DNA of 64,000 bases from Paramecium tetraurelia. Its lineage: Eukaryota; Ciliophora; Oligohymenophorea; Peniculida; Parameciidae. Shown here piece after piece: positions 45,797-61,353 of this stretch. Within the stretch, counting starts at the first letter, position 1; each line of letters opens with the position of its first letter. Under the pieces are notes generated by a model. It did no database searches. It was given only the letters and a program-made list of their open reading frames with translations, and had not been told where the DNA came from. Made by a program: the position numbers and the translations under genes. The DNA lies in contig NW_001799488.1 in the NCBI RefSeq assembly GCF_000165425.1, forward strand, positions 379,350 to 443,349, given 5' to 3'.

Positions 45797-46972
45797 ATGC
45801 AAAATTACATTAATTCTTCTCTCCTGGCTCAGAGACAACTGATCAAATATATTGAAATGAAGAAGAGTCCATTCTCTTCACTCTATGTCAAATTTGCAGA
45901 AGTCAGAGTTCTGAATGAGTTTCAAAGATTCATGGAAGTTAGTAAAACACTCTCCCAATTATTTGACTGCCAACCTTCCGATCTCCAATATGCAATCGCC
46001 TATATCAAACACTCTGAGAATAAAAATGTAGGTTCACAATACCAAAATTTAAAGTGGGAGGACTTGGTTTCTGAACCTGAAAATTACATAATACTAGATA
46101 GGTTGGACAGCATTTGGATGTTCATGCAATATCTCAAACTGAAAGATGAGCTTATACACTTCTCGATTAGGTTTAAAGAGTCTGAATTCGGATTGTTTAT
46201 GAGTTAACTTGATATTTTGAAAAGCATTTTCAAGAAGGATATTGAAGTCAAAATAATTGAGAAATAGGGAGATAGTGACACTAAATTACACTAGATGAGA
46301 AGATAGTATAAGGAAAGGAAGAAAACACAGAGAGGGTAGATTAATGAGAAGAAGGATATGCAGAAGTATCAAGATCAATTGGATACTAAAGAGAATTCTT
46401 TAAGATTGGATCATACATCTTCTTAAGATTCCACCATAATCAACTTGATTGAGAATTCTAATATTAATAGTATGATCTCTCAAAAGAACAAAGTTTACCA
46501 ATAATTTGGGAGTACATTCATTGGAGATCAAGAATTCAAACAACTATTTAAAAAGTCTTATTTATGTTAATCAGAATATGAGATAGAAAATAGGGATGAT
46601 GTGATTATCTTTGATTCAACTATGGGCAATAAAGTAGAATTAGGATAATGTATATTGGATGTCTCTTTGAAGTAGGCTATCGTAAATGAAGAATACAAAA
46701 AATACTATCTTGAAATGGCCAGAGGCAAGAATGCTATTAAAATTTACTATATAGATTTGATAGGCAAATCTTACACAGAATTTAGTAAGAATCTAGTGTT
46801 CTACACTAATATCGACGTGGCCTTGAAGGAATTCAAAGGGTGTCAAGACTCCTATTTGATTCAATTTGAAACTTGTTCTGAGTTTTAATTTACACAAATG
46901 AGCAATCAGTAAGTGAAATTGTAACAGAGCAATCGAGTGATACCTTTGATCATAATAACTAATTAGATTTGA
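45797..46972 (+). CDS. Unknown 391-aa protein, apparently intronless
   Basis: An uninterrupted frame from ATG 45797 to TGA 46970-46972. Residues 1-135 are helical (LNEFQRFMEVSKTLSQLF); residues about 150-230 are polar and Gln/Lys-rich; the C-terminal 130 contain alternating hydrophobic strands (IKIYYIDLIGKSYTEF, then DSYLIQFETC), which could be a PH-like or other beta fold. No family is recognised. It lies 39 bases upstream of the kinase-like gene on the same strand. Confidence 0.65.
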
Positions 46973-47011
46973 TAATAGATTTTTGTATTAAATTAATTAA
47001 TAATTTAACAG

Positions 47012-48920
47012 ATGGGTTAATCGCAATCCCAAAATTTAGAATAATCACGTATGAGTGTTCCAAAAATCAACTAATTACAATTTTGGAAATCAGTGAATGA
47101 TATTCGTTATGGTGAAATCAAAGTCTACAAATTAAATGATGGTCATGCAGTTGCTGTAAAAGATCACATCTTTCAAGACGAGGGATAATGGCATCTCTTT
47201 CGAGAACAAGCAGAATAATAAATGTAATCTAGATAGAAAGATCTATTCCTAATTGAAATGCTGGATTTATAATTTATCACGGAAAAAGAACTATGCACTC
47301 AAATGACTTAAGCACATAGTGTATATGAGTATTTTGATGAATACTTGGAAAGACTTCTTGTAGAACAAGCTGCATCTAAGCAACATTTTGAAGAAATAGA
47401 AATAGCTGCCATGCTACATTGTACTGTATTATCTTTATTAATTTCATTCTAGTTGGTAGCCATCTAAAAATTGAGTATTCAACAAAAGTCTCATGGAGAC
47501 ATTAGACCGCTTACCGTAAGTGTCACGTCATTTCCTAAAAACTGTCCAATCCGATAAAATGAACCCTATCCTATTTATAAATTAACCGATGTTCAATAAC
47601 TAACAGACTTAAATGCTTTCAAAAGATGTGTTACTAAATAATTAGGGAACTATAATTTAAGTCCTGAATAATTGCAATTTCTCAAATAAAAAGTGCTTCG
47701 ACCCACTTACGATCTTAACAAATCTGATGTATTCAGTATTGGTTTGACTGCCCTGTAGATGGCAATCCTCAAAAATATCAACGATATTTATGACTATACT
47801 CATTATTTACTTAGCACAGAAAAATTAGATGCGCACATAAGAGAAATGAAAACACTCTATAGTGAACAATTGTGTTCTATAGTGTGTTAATTATTGTAAT
47901 TAGCTCCTGAAACTAGACCTAATTCAAGACAGGCCAATGATCTGTTGATTGGTTATAAATTTCAACTTGAAGATTATTTCAGAGTATTTTGTTCATCCTA
48001 TTAAGTAATCAACTATTTAAGAAAGCTTACCTAATTATTCTATTGATTTTAGATAGCAAAATAGTAATCAAAAATTAGAGTAATAAGTGGTTAGCAGAGT
48101 TGTAGACACTACTGATATTTATGAACAATTAGAACTACTGGAATAAAGAACTAAAATAGCACTTCAAAGAAGTTAGGATGCTTAAAATAAGTGTCAAAAA
48201 ACACCAGGCAAGTAATTAGACTAAACCAGAAGTTGTTAATTATACAGCAATTTAACTCCCATTACCTAATAAGAACTCTAGTTGTAATTGAGTGATTACA
48301 AACAAGATAATATAAATCAATAGGCTACCTACTACAATTAACAGAACAACTATCCAAAACACGAAATTAATCAATTTTAGATCCAGGAACACGAACAATA
48401 TCAATACAATTAATTAGAAATTGAAGATAAACCTAAGCAAAATGTAGTAGAATAATTGCCTCCTTCAAATATACAAGTTATAGAACCAAGACCAATAACT
48501 TACAATGAAAATATAATTAAATAATAATAATTAATTGAGTCCATTAATACTGATTAAACAAAATCGTATTAATATTCTCAATAGTATCAAAATCAATCAA
48601 AATATTAACAACAATAATATTCTTAATAATATCAAAATCAATCAAAGTATCAACAATAGCCAAGGTAATCCCAGCTTCTTAGAGATTAAGAATTGACCAG
48701 ATAATTGACTGGACAATAGGAAGCATTATTAAACTATTAGTAAGAACAAGAAAATCACCTGCAGTCTCCTTATTCCTCAAAATAAGATATTCATCATCAA
48801 TTCGTAGAACACTTTGATTCTAAAAATCAAGTTGGAGTAAGATTATCAGGCACCTAAGCATAAGTTCAGAGACAATTGACTGGTTCCATAGTGGAAACCA
48901 GAAGATCGATTCATTAATGA
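47012..48920 (+). CDS. Degenerate protein-kinase-like protein with Gln-rich tail
   Basis: 619 aa with introns of 27 and 22 bases. The start MGQSQSQNL could be N-myristoylated. Residues 20-300 follow a kinase layout: VNDIRYGEIKVYKL, then HAVAVKDHI in place of the VAIK strand, HGDIRPLTV in place of HRDLKPEN, and SDVFSIGLTALQMAI as the DxWSxG helix. The DFG motif and a normal glycine loop are not seen, so it is probably a pseudokinase or a highly divergent kinase. The C-terminal 290 residues are very rich in Gln, Asn and Tyr and include a short tandem repeat. Confidence 0.65.
48573..48659 (+). repeat. Tandem repeat in the Gln-rich tail
   Basis: Two units of 45 and 42 bases encode YSQQYQNQSKYQQQ twice with synonymous differences (TAG/TAA/CAA exchanges), so the duplication is not very recent. 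It lies in the disordered tail of the kinase-like protein. Confidence 0.75.
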
Positions 48921-48993
48921 TTAATTATAATGATAATATATAAATATCTAATTATTATCAAAAATATTCAGTTGATAGTATTAACTATGAATT

Positions 48994-49948
48994 TCAGAGT
49001 TCATTTGGAAGACCATGTAATCTTTCCAAATAATCCATTACTGGAGTACTTAAGGCTGCTTGAACTATGAATTAAGACAACCTAAGCTACCAACCAGCGT
49101 AGTACCCAATCAAACCTTTGTCTTTATAAACCTTCACAAAGGCTTGTGGGATAGTTAGTTATTTGTAATTTCCATTTTGTTCCATTTGATAAGCAGTCTT
49201 AACAGCATCAAATGGTTAAACCAAAAGGATGTTTGGAACTGCAGTCAGTAAACTGCACATTGCAATTTAAGGTAAAGTGAGTGCCTAACTGGGATTCTCC
49301 TTAAAGAAGTATCTAATCTTATGATCCCAATAGAGGTAATTCGTCCAGGATACCACCTACTTCAATACCATAGCCTCCATGCCGGTGTATAAATTTCTTA
49401 CAAAGTGAGACAATGACCTCTCATTTCTCCATAACTATTTAAGTACTAATGATATATTAAAAGTAAGATACTTGATTTTGATTAATGTTGAGTCATCAAT
49501 TAACACTTAATTCTTTCCAAAGGACAAGTCACAAACGACTCAAATAAGGCGATTGTTGCCCCTGCCAATCCTTTGTGCAATGCTGGGTGATTCTCTATCC
49601 AAGAACTTGGTAAAAGTTCTTTGTAGTATTTGGGTATCAATATCATCATTGGCCATCTATTGTGTTCATTTTTCAAATTTACCTGTAGTATTGTTTAAAC
49701 AATTGAATACTGATTTGGGATGAGAAACCAGCAAATACTCCTTTAAGAACTCCGTTCCTTCGATATGTATCTTTGAACAATTATTTCATCGATGATTGGG
49801 TGCTCTCAGCTTGAAGTAAAGTTTTGAATCTATCAAACACATGATCAATTGGCAATCCCAGAATTACTCTAGATATACCAATTATCTAGGTTTCTAAGAT
49901 AGGTTTCAAATATTTCTAAGTGCGAACTTTGTATATAGATTCAGACAT
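48994..49948 (-). CDS. Mitochondrial carrier family protein
   Basis: 300 aa, the standard length, after two 26-base introns. Three repeats each carry the signature P-x-D/E-x-x-K/R: LPIDHVFDRFK, CPLERIKCQL and QPFDAVKTAYQ, followed by the small-residue helix breaks (GVFAGFSSQ, GLIGYYAGW). Six transmembrane helices are expected in the inner mitochondrial membrane. The substrate cannot be named; the contact-site residues do not match a transporter class that I can identify with confidence. Confidence 0.9.
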
Positions 49949-51346
49949 CCTGATTATATAATAATTAATTAATAAGACGATTGAATTCTGGTTTAATAAT
50001 TTAGAAATTTATCATTTTAATACGCACTATTTGCATTTGATGGACTGCCTTTATCATTAATTCATAATCTAATGATGCAACATTGATTATCATTCACACT
50101 TTTTTAATTAGATTTTAAATCATTTTATAATATTCCCCATCCATCACCTTTTTGAATTTCATCCCCTACTCCTCAACATTTCATTATTAAAAACCATAAT
50201 TGTTTCATTTTCTAATCAGAAAACAAAAAAATCAATCCATCTTATATCGATTCAACAAAGAACTACATCACATGTAAATTATAATAATATTTGCCGTATC
50301 TTTTCATTCGATATATAATTTTTATTTATAAATTATTATTGTTTTTTTTCATTGCCCAATCATCTTATTTCCTTTAAACAGAAGAACAATTAAAGAATAG
50401 AAAAATTTAAATATTATGTATGATTATGATGATTTATTTATTCTCTATTTCTATGCAATATTATTGTGTATCGGAAAGTGTTTCTATTCAAATTTTTGAG
50501 TGAGATACAGGTTGCTCATTAAGTAAGTAATAACAATGTTTGCAGATTAATTATTATAAAAATAAACTAGAATGATTATGTTTTATATTAACACTTAATG
50601 AACGATATAGAAATTATAATCTGAGTTAAAATTCTTTAAATAAATTGATAATTCCTATTTCGAGTCCTTTTTTCATGATAACATAATTCCTTTAGGTTGT
50701 ACTTGAACTATTAATTCTGCAAAAAAATTGTAGTTTACATATTTCTTTATTTTATTTTGAATAACATAAAATGAAACTACTCAATTATTTTTCATTTCTA
50801 TATTTTAATTTATCTTTACATATGAATTAAAACATCAAACCTATTGCTGCAATCTTTATTGTAATGAAAGAGAAGGCATAGTTATTAAAATTTTAGATTT
50901 AATAGGATTGTTACTAATTAAAGCTTAATCTATCTTTGTTTTAACAATTTTAAATAATATAAAAATATATTTATTATTACAAGCTAGCTTTTTTTTTACG
51001 AAAATAGTGAGTTGTAAGTAGCAATAGAAAAAATTCAAATAAATACTCATAAGGATTGATTGATATAATGTTCAAATAATTTTGATTTGATGCATTATTA
51101 AGAGTATTCAGTTATAAAAAAAAGAATTAATTTTATAAATGAAAATTGCCTTTTTTTAGTGAGCTTGGTTGTTATAAAAGGAATAGAATTTGAATCATTT
51201 TAATAAGCTGTCAATTTGATCCAGAATCTATAGGTTCTCCTAATGCAAAACAGATGATGAATATAAAAATACTTATGAGGAGTATTGAAAAACAATAATA
51301 AAAGATTTTTCCCTTGGATTACAATTTTGGAAAAAGTGAGGTTGAA
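49949..51346. other. 1.4-kb gene-free AT-rich region
   Basis: The longest stretch without a gene in the window, over 80 per cent A+T with many short homopolymers. No conserved coding sequence is visible on either strand, nor a tRNA or telomeric repeat. In a genome with spacers of tens to a few hundred bases this is striking. It may hold an unrecognised RNA, a decayed gene, or a region of variable DNA elimination. Confidence 0.45.
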
Positions 51347-52200
51347 ATGCAAGAAGATCATAGCGTTCTATCACAGGCGAAAGAGAAGATTATTCAAGCA
51401 AGAGAATTTATTGAGAGTCTTGATGAAGGTGAAATATGAATTTGATTCTTAGAACTTCAATAGGGGCAATAACAAAATAATAATGATTAAACTATTGATT
51501 AAGTTTCTTAGGTCTAAGATGTTTAGACAGATAAGGTAGAAGAAGTGAAAGAGACTGTTAAGAATGAGCAAGTTAAGAGGAGGGTAAGGATGATGAGGAT
51601 CCTTTTGGGTGGAGATAAGGTGAAATACCTCAACTTTTAGCGCATAAGAAAGAAAAGCACATAAGAATACTCATGCATTTATTCAAATAATGAATAGAAG
51701 CAAATTAACAAAGTTCAAGAGTGTATGAGCTATTTTTTAAGATTAGAAAATCAGTAAACTTATTTCTACGGCTACTGAAATGTAGGAGGATCAAAATGAT
51801 GATGGTTAAAAAAGAAGTTGGAGAAAAATTGAATTGTGTGAGGAAATTATAGATGAGTTAATAGATTGATATTATTCTTAGAAAAAGTTATGAATGATTA
51901 TGTAAATTATGTTATGATATGCATTAGGATTATTAAAATGAAATCTATGAATTATTTAAGTAAAGGCAACGATAGATTTAAGAAGTTGCAACTAGTTGTA
52001 GTTAAAGAGTTATTAGCTATTAGGATGTAAGTTTAATTGAAGAGAAGAAATTTTAAGAGAAAAAAAAAATATAACATCAAATTAAATCTAAGAAAAGAAA
52101 TCCAGTTACATTTGAATAATAACTTATAATTTAGAATAATTTACAAAACTAATTATAAAAATATGTTTAATAACTGTAGTTTTTTGCAAATCGTAATTGA
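51347..52200 (+). CDS. Uncertain gene, possibly decaying
   Basis: From ATG 51347 a frame starts MQEDHSVLSQAKEKII and, with introns of 24, 32, 25 and 26 bases, closes after 248 aa at TGA 52198-52200. The sequence is Gln/Lys/Glu-rich. However, in at least two places (51590-51660 and 51780-51870) a different frame looks more protein-like (for example DDEDPFGWRQGE). This suggests missed introns or frameshifts. I cannot distinguish a real gene from a pseudogene. No family is recognised. Confidence 0.35.
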
Positions 52201-52367
52201 TGATGAAGAAAATTAACAGCATCGATTGGAATACTAAAAATAAATATTACAGAGGTAAGAATGTTGGGATTCTTGAGAGTATCAGGAAAATAAGTAAAAT
52301 TGATATAATGATATTTGATATTTTCGATATTTATATTTTGATGTTTAATAATTATATTATTATTTTC

Positions 52368-53846
<1,479 letters not shown>

Positions 53847-53891
53847 TAACAATTTTATATTCAAAATTCTTTGCAATTTATATAATAATCT

Positions 53892-54209
53892 TCATCTTCT
53901 TCCTTTCCTACTTAAAAAAGCTGTTGTTCCTATTACTATCGGCCATTTGATTGGGGCCATGAGTTTGTAAATAATGTATGCTGCCGTAGGTGTACCATAT
54001 GTTTCAATCTATTCCCATTTTCCTTGAGTGGTATCAAATCCTAACCTAATGTAAAATTAAAGATGATACTTTGATCCAACCTATTTCACATCAACTCCCT
54101 ATCTCAATGCGAAGTAAACGATCCCATAATTGGCTAAGCAGATGGAAAAGTAAACGGTTATTCCCAATTTGCCATAGGTGGCAAAGAATTATTTTGCTTT
54201 TTATTACAT
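53892..54209 (-). CDS. FAM210/DUF1279-like small membrane protein
   Basis: 97 aa with one 24-base intron. ATYGKLGITVYFSI, NYGIVYFALRQGVDV and a C-terminal hydrophobic segment (APIKWPIVIGTTAFL) ending RKGRR match the DUF1279 domain of FAM210A/B proteins, which sit in organelle membranes, often mitochondrial. Two hydrophobic helices are predicted. There is no obvious presequence, so the location is inferred. It ends 45 bases upstream of the reductase start on the same strand, but Paramecium genes are normally transcribed singly. Confidence 0.75.
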
Positions 54210-54346
54210 TTATATTTATATTAATATATAGATATAGAGAGTTAATAGACATAAATAATTTTATTGAGAATTTTTGAAATAGTTTTTGTGTGATAATTTA
54301 TTTTTAATATTACTAACAATATTATTTTTATCGAATAAAATTATTA

Positions 54347-57283
54347 ATGCAAGGAAAGCATAACTTTATATTTTCTTTGGATGGAGAGCAAAAATCATTC
54401 TTTGTTTCAAATTTAGATGTTGCATCCTTTTGTCGTTTGATTCGATCTGCCTTTTAGGTTGACAAGACCATAACAGCATTACAAGATGCGTAAGGTAAAT
54501 GCAATAATATAATAGGAAATATTTGTGATTTGCAATATTTCTGCCACAATCTGCATGTTCATAAGGATAAATTCTATGTCATACTGACAGAATAAAGAAA
54601 ATCTGAAAGGAATAGTAGGAAGTCGCATAAAAGTAAAAATTCGAGAGTGCAAACAACCGAAGAACCCTCTTATTTAGTTGATTTCGGAGAATTCTTATAA
54701 GAAATCCAGCAAATTAGATTTAGGTACATTTGAAGAGTCATCTAGTCCTCAACATCCAGTTTTAACTATTGTGTTGGTGTTTGACAATGAATATTAGGCT
54801 GGAATCTTTGGCCAACCCATAGTAATGAGAATCTATAAAACATTTGCATTTCTCTAAGCCTATTACACGATAATACAGGAAGATGAATCAGACTCATTGT
54901 TATTAACGGTTTTTGAAAATTAAAATCTTAAACACGAAATGGAAATGAAAATTAATCATTCAATTGCTGAAGATGTGTGTTATTAGATTGAACAATTGTT
55001 ATGTGAAGAAGAAGAGCCAGAACCTATATTGTAGGGTAGTTTTGCTACTCCCAATAGCAATGCAAATAATAATATCCCCTTGATTGTAACTAGGGGAAAT
55101 GAGAAATAGATTTTATAGGTCGAGGCAAATGACAACTTTCATTCTAGTTAAGGCAAAAGAACTCATGGGTATAATTTGTGTTAATAAGTGTAATGAGGGT
55201 CAAAAAGGCTGTTGAAAAATTTAGAAATCGATTCGAATCCAGAGAATATGAATACCTCTTAGGATTGATTATCGGTTAAGATCAATCCGTCTTTGCTGCG
55301 TATCAACTGTATTAAAAATAGCAGGATGATGAAAACTTCATTAAAAATCTGAAATTACTGTTGCCTCAAGAGGACAACAACAATCTTTCATTGTAAAATT
55401 GAATATTTTATTTAATAGTTAAAACAACCTCAAATTCATAACCAGTCCCAGTAGGAGTGATCTACATTAATCAGTAAATTTTCCTTATGATTGTAATCCA
55501 ACTCCTGGTTTGAGATCGTCTGTAACGATAATAGATTAATTACTTAATTCAGGTGATTTAGATTCAATTGAGACTGGAATGTTGAGAGAATTGAAAATGG
55601 ACAGTGATTTAGATGATTTGGTCAAAAGTCTCATGGATTACCCTCAAGATGTACTATAATATTATATTCCTCAAGATTCTACTCTAAATAATAAGACAGT
55701 ATTTGCAGAGTCAATTTCAGTAAGAAATTACTAAGAATTTTAATTCTCATTAAGTAGAGTATTTTCTTTAAGAAAATGCCAATAAATAAACTCCTATTTA
55801 TGAAGGATTTCAAAGATTTGGATAAAATGGTTAATTATAAGATCTTTTTTCATTACTCAAAGAGAATGTAGGGCAATTAGAATAATAATTGAGGGAAGAA
55901 AATAGTTATTCCTATTATTTGATGCATAAACGGCGAAAGGATAGTCATGACGAACATTTTCATTTCCATTTGAATTTACCATAAATCAATTAATAGGAAG
56001 AACGGAAATTGAGTGTCGATTCGATATTATTGGAGAGTAAGAAAGAAATAAACTTTATTGATAAATATCATGTTAAAGTATTACAAAAATACAGCAATGA
56101 AGATTACGAAAAACTTTTTATGACTGTTTATGATCAATGTAGCAAATTCTGTGATGAACATGAAAAAGCTAAATTACATGGATACTATACAGCTTAAAAC
56201 CAAAGGTTACTTGAAATATTAGATAAATATGGATAAAGATATGATATAGATTGCATTAAATCAGATATCAATGATTTATTGACTTTACAGAATAAAAAAA
56301 TTGATGATATTCCTTCCCCTACTCATGGAGCTGTCATCGAACCTAAAATGCATAAATATTAAAATTTCAAATTTATAATAAATTTTTTATACGAAATTGA
56401 TAAAGTCATCACTTTAAGGTAAGCAAAGGCATTTTATTATTTATATTCAATTGAAGATATGTCTGTTATGGCTGCTTATGAAGTATATTGTGAAACAAAA
56501 GAACAAGACGAGTTTTTAAATACTCTAAATCTCATATTTAAGGTTTATTCATCCTCTTCTAGATTTGACTTTAATGAAATCGAGCAATATGATAGTTTGA
56601 TTGAACAATAATTAAATATTCTGTTTGCTTACAGAAGATGTTTGAATTAGGAACAAAGATTGGCATTGGAATAAGTAATAAATCAAATTATATTGTTTAG
56701 AACATGATATCATGTGATAATACTCTATTAAAACTCTTTAGGGATTTCCTTAGATAGAGAGATTAGAGGATATTCATTTAGAAGTTATCAGATTTTGCAA
56801 ATAGTCAAATTGAAAAGCAAAAAGACAATTAATCAATGGATCCTTACATGAAAAAGATCGATTAAAACAATCAGCATAAGGATTTGATAAAGGATATCTG
56901 CGCAAAATTCTTAAAGACCAAAGTCAAACAAATAGATCTATTGATGGATGCAATTGACAAGGATAACATTATGATAAAGTCTTCATTGGAAGTCTATGAT
57001 TATAATTTAGATAAGTAGGATTTAGTAGAAAATATCTAGCTCATATATAATTATATTTTGAAATCTAATGTGAAAAGCATTTTGAAAGCAAATCTAATTG
57101 AATTGGGAAGATCAAAAACTGATGTAAACATTTAATTATAATCAATAGTTGACCTACTTATTAAGAAATATTAATCAAGACGAACCCATCCTTAAAGGGG
57201 CGTTTGAATTGTATTTTTAAACGAAGGATGAAGCAGAACTAAAGGATACTATCAGTCGAATACTCAAATTTAGCAATATTTGA
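54347..57283 (+). CDS. Large unknown protein with a recurring helical motif
   Basis: Six introns (25, 20, 26, 22, 26 and 25 bases) leave exactly 931 codons, 930 aa. The N-terminal 100 residues could form a small beta-rich domain; a Lys/Ser linker follows. A motif recurs at about residues 303, 680 and 905: FAAYQLYQKQQDDENF, MAAYEVYCETKEQDEF and KGAFELYFQTKDEAEL, each followed by a helix ending in aliphatic residues. Spacing is irregular, and long helical, Gln-rich regions lie between copies. I do not recognise the family. The motif may be a helical-repeat or dimerisation unit. Confidence 0.7.
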
Positions 57284-57295
57284 TTATTATATTAT

Positions 57296-57870
57296 ATGTA
57301 CAAAGTTGAACTTGTAGATTCATCCGAATTCTAAGATCGTTCAAAATACTATAAACATCTATTTCGCACATATTGTCAATGGAGCTTTCTTAAATACTTT
57401 GTGTATAGTATAATTTGGTTGATCGGTGGCAGAGTAATAATAATACTATCATCTTAAAGATCTCAATTCTTTATTCGATGCAAGGGTTGTATGTAATTCT
57501 TACTGGATTCGCACTAATTTTTACAAATTTAGGCACAAGAGAAAAAGGCACGTTGAGTGCATACAGCATATTCAATAAAGGATATAAAAAGTTGATGGGA
57601 TAGATGACTGAAGAAGATGTGGCGAATATGTATAATATGGGTGGAGTCAAAAAGAAGAACGATGATTATAGTGATGATGATGATGACAAAATCTCCAAAG
57701 ATTTTGAAGCACTGTCCATGGAGTAGATGATGGCAAAATTAGGTAAGTTGGGAAATAAACAATGCTTTTGTAATTCAGGCAAGAAATATAAAAAATGTCA
57801 TTACTTTATACATCAAAGGATTAAATAGTAAGAAGACGAAGAAAGAAGAAAAGGAATTAAAAAAAATTGA
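57296..57870 (+). CDS. SAYSvFN-domain protein with SEC-C zinc motif
   Basis: 182 aa with one 26-base intron (57448-57473). A hydrophobic hairpin (ISILYSMQGLYVILTGFALI) precedes LSAYSIFNKGYKKLMGQ, which matches the SAYSvFN domain of SAYSD1, an ER protein linked to quality control at the translocon. An acidic stretch (DYSDDDDDK) leads to CFCNSGKKYKKCHY, a SEC-C zinc-binding motif like that at the C-terminus of bacterial SecA. It starts 12 bases after the preceding stop. The combination is unusual; the individual motifs are clear. Confidence 0.75.
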
Positions 57871-58110
57871 CAATATTATATGTGATTAATTCTTTTATCA
57901 TAACTCATGCATTTTATAATTGCAATAATTCTATTTTTTGAATAGAGAGGATGCTTTGAATATAGAGCGAATTCATACTTGAGTGGGTTTACAAATACTG
58001 TAAATGTCTTTGTTTGCCATGTTTTGATATAGATTCCTTAGTGAATATTTGTCCTTTGTTCGATCTATGAAGTTAGACGGTTGGTTAGACAAACCATTAG
58101 TATTATAATA

Positions 58111-58371
58111 ATGAGAAGAAAAGATATATTTAAGAATATTTCATATTTATTTGGAGTTTGAGTAAGCAAATCCAAACAGCATGATGTTTAATTGTAATCC
58201 AAAGGCAACTTTTATTATGAAAGATAAAGAAATAATCTTAACGAGTTAAGATGCAATCAAGTGATTCAAAATGGGTTATCAGATATTTTTAACAAAAGAA
58301 TCTCTTCATCAAATGAATTTCTCGATAAGTTTACCTTTGATTCACAAAAACAAATATAATTTGGTTTCTGA
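58111..58371 (+). CDS. Probable small gene, exon structure unresolved
   Basis: One consistent model starts MRRKDIFKNISYLFG, removes a 24-base intron and ends at TGA 58369-58371 (78 aa, Gln coded by TAA). A competing model joins an upstream exon (about 58030-58090, SEYLSFVRSMKLDGWLDKP) and reads another frame (NPNSMMFNCNPKATF). Composition from 57930 to 58370 indicates real coding sequence, but I cannot decide between the models. The function is unknown. Confidence 0.35.
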
Positions 58372-58482
58372 AGAATCTGAAACTTTTGGTTAGGTGTTAT
58401 GAATTAATATCATAAATATATTTTCCCCTGCAGTAATATATTAAGTATTTCATTAAAATAATTAAAAATTTATAATACATTT

Positions 58483-59110
58483 ATGAAATAGTCTCCTCAT
58501 CTTAAATTGTAGATTATAAAAATGCGTCCCATAGTATGTAACACTGAATTGGCTTTTATTATTCCAATTAATGAGGAAAAAAAAGTTTCCATGAGTAACA
58601 AAGTTAATTCATATCTAGAACGTAAAATGAAAACAAGTAATGAATAAGTTTAAAATGTACGCTCTAGATATTAAGAACTTTATTATCAGCAAGAATCCAA
58701 CTTAGAATATTTGTATGATTAATTAACGGAAAGAATGGAAAAATACTCTCTTTAAAAATAAAAACAATTAGCAAGCAAAGCTAAATAAGCAGGTGATTAC
58801 AATTTGAAATGGAAAGAAAGACTTTAACAATAAAAATGGTTAGACATTCATATGAGTAGGTTTGTCAGCTGAAAGAGAATTCTACTTTTAAGAAATGCAG
58901 CTTTAAGAGTTTTAAAGGAGAAATTCCAGAACTAAAAGTTTGGCCTTACCAAAAATTGAAAACACTAAAAAACTAACAGAGCCAACTCCTATTATTAGAA
59001 AAAAAGAATAACAATATTTTGATAAATAGAGAAAAATTATTTATTGTTCCTATCAAAGGGATTTGAAATAAGTAGAAAAATCATAGTATTCAGATGAAAC
59101 GATCCTTTGA
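58483..59110 (+). CDS. Unknown Gln/Lys-rich helical protein
   Basis: 201 aa with one 22-base intron near 58855-58876. Residues 40-125 form a charged, probably coiled-coil helix (for example QLASKAKQAGDYNLKWKERL), followed by a basic Ser/Thr tail. Many Gln codons are TAA. No domain is recognised. It is convergent with the CDPK gene, 233 bases away. Confidence 0.6.
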
Positions 59111-59343
59111 AATTGCTACTAAACTAGACCAGAATGATCATAGAATAATGAAATAAAAAACCTTAGACATAAAACCAAAACAAAAAGTGGCCTAAAAACA
59201 TGATGACAATACGTTTCTTACATATGTTTGAAATCCCTAATTGATTATTCAATTAACATATTTAAACTTGCAACGAATGTTTACAATTATAATTAATTAA
59301 TCAATGTAATATATATACATTAATTGCAAATTATCAAATTAGT

Positions 59344-61100
<1,757 letters not shown>

Positions 61101-61353
61101 TAATAATAATAATTTATAATTAGTATGATAAAAATTTTTAATTCTTCTTAATTGTTGAATTTATTACCCCTTATAAAAACTTTAAGATATTGGAAGATTT
61201 CTTACTGTTTTTAGAACTAATAGATTCATTCTTAAAGTAAAGACTCAGAATGATTTAAAACAATAATGGCAAAATTGATTATATAGTATTTTTTGATATT
61301 GATAATTACATTTATAAATAACTTAAGCCTTAATAATGTCAGATTTCATTTAA

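Noticed and set aside
55225-55250. TTCGAATCC resembling a tRNA T-loop
   Set aside because: It lies inside a conserved reading frame, and no acceptor or anticodon stems fit around it.
55400-55402. TGA as the end of a shorter gene starting at 54347
   Set aside because: It lies within a 26-base intron; removing that intron and the later ones gives one 931-codon frame.
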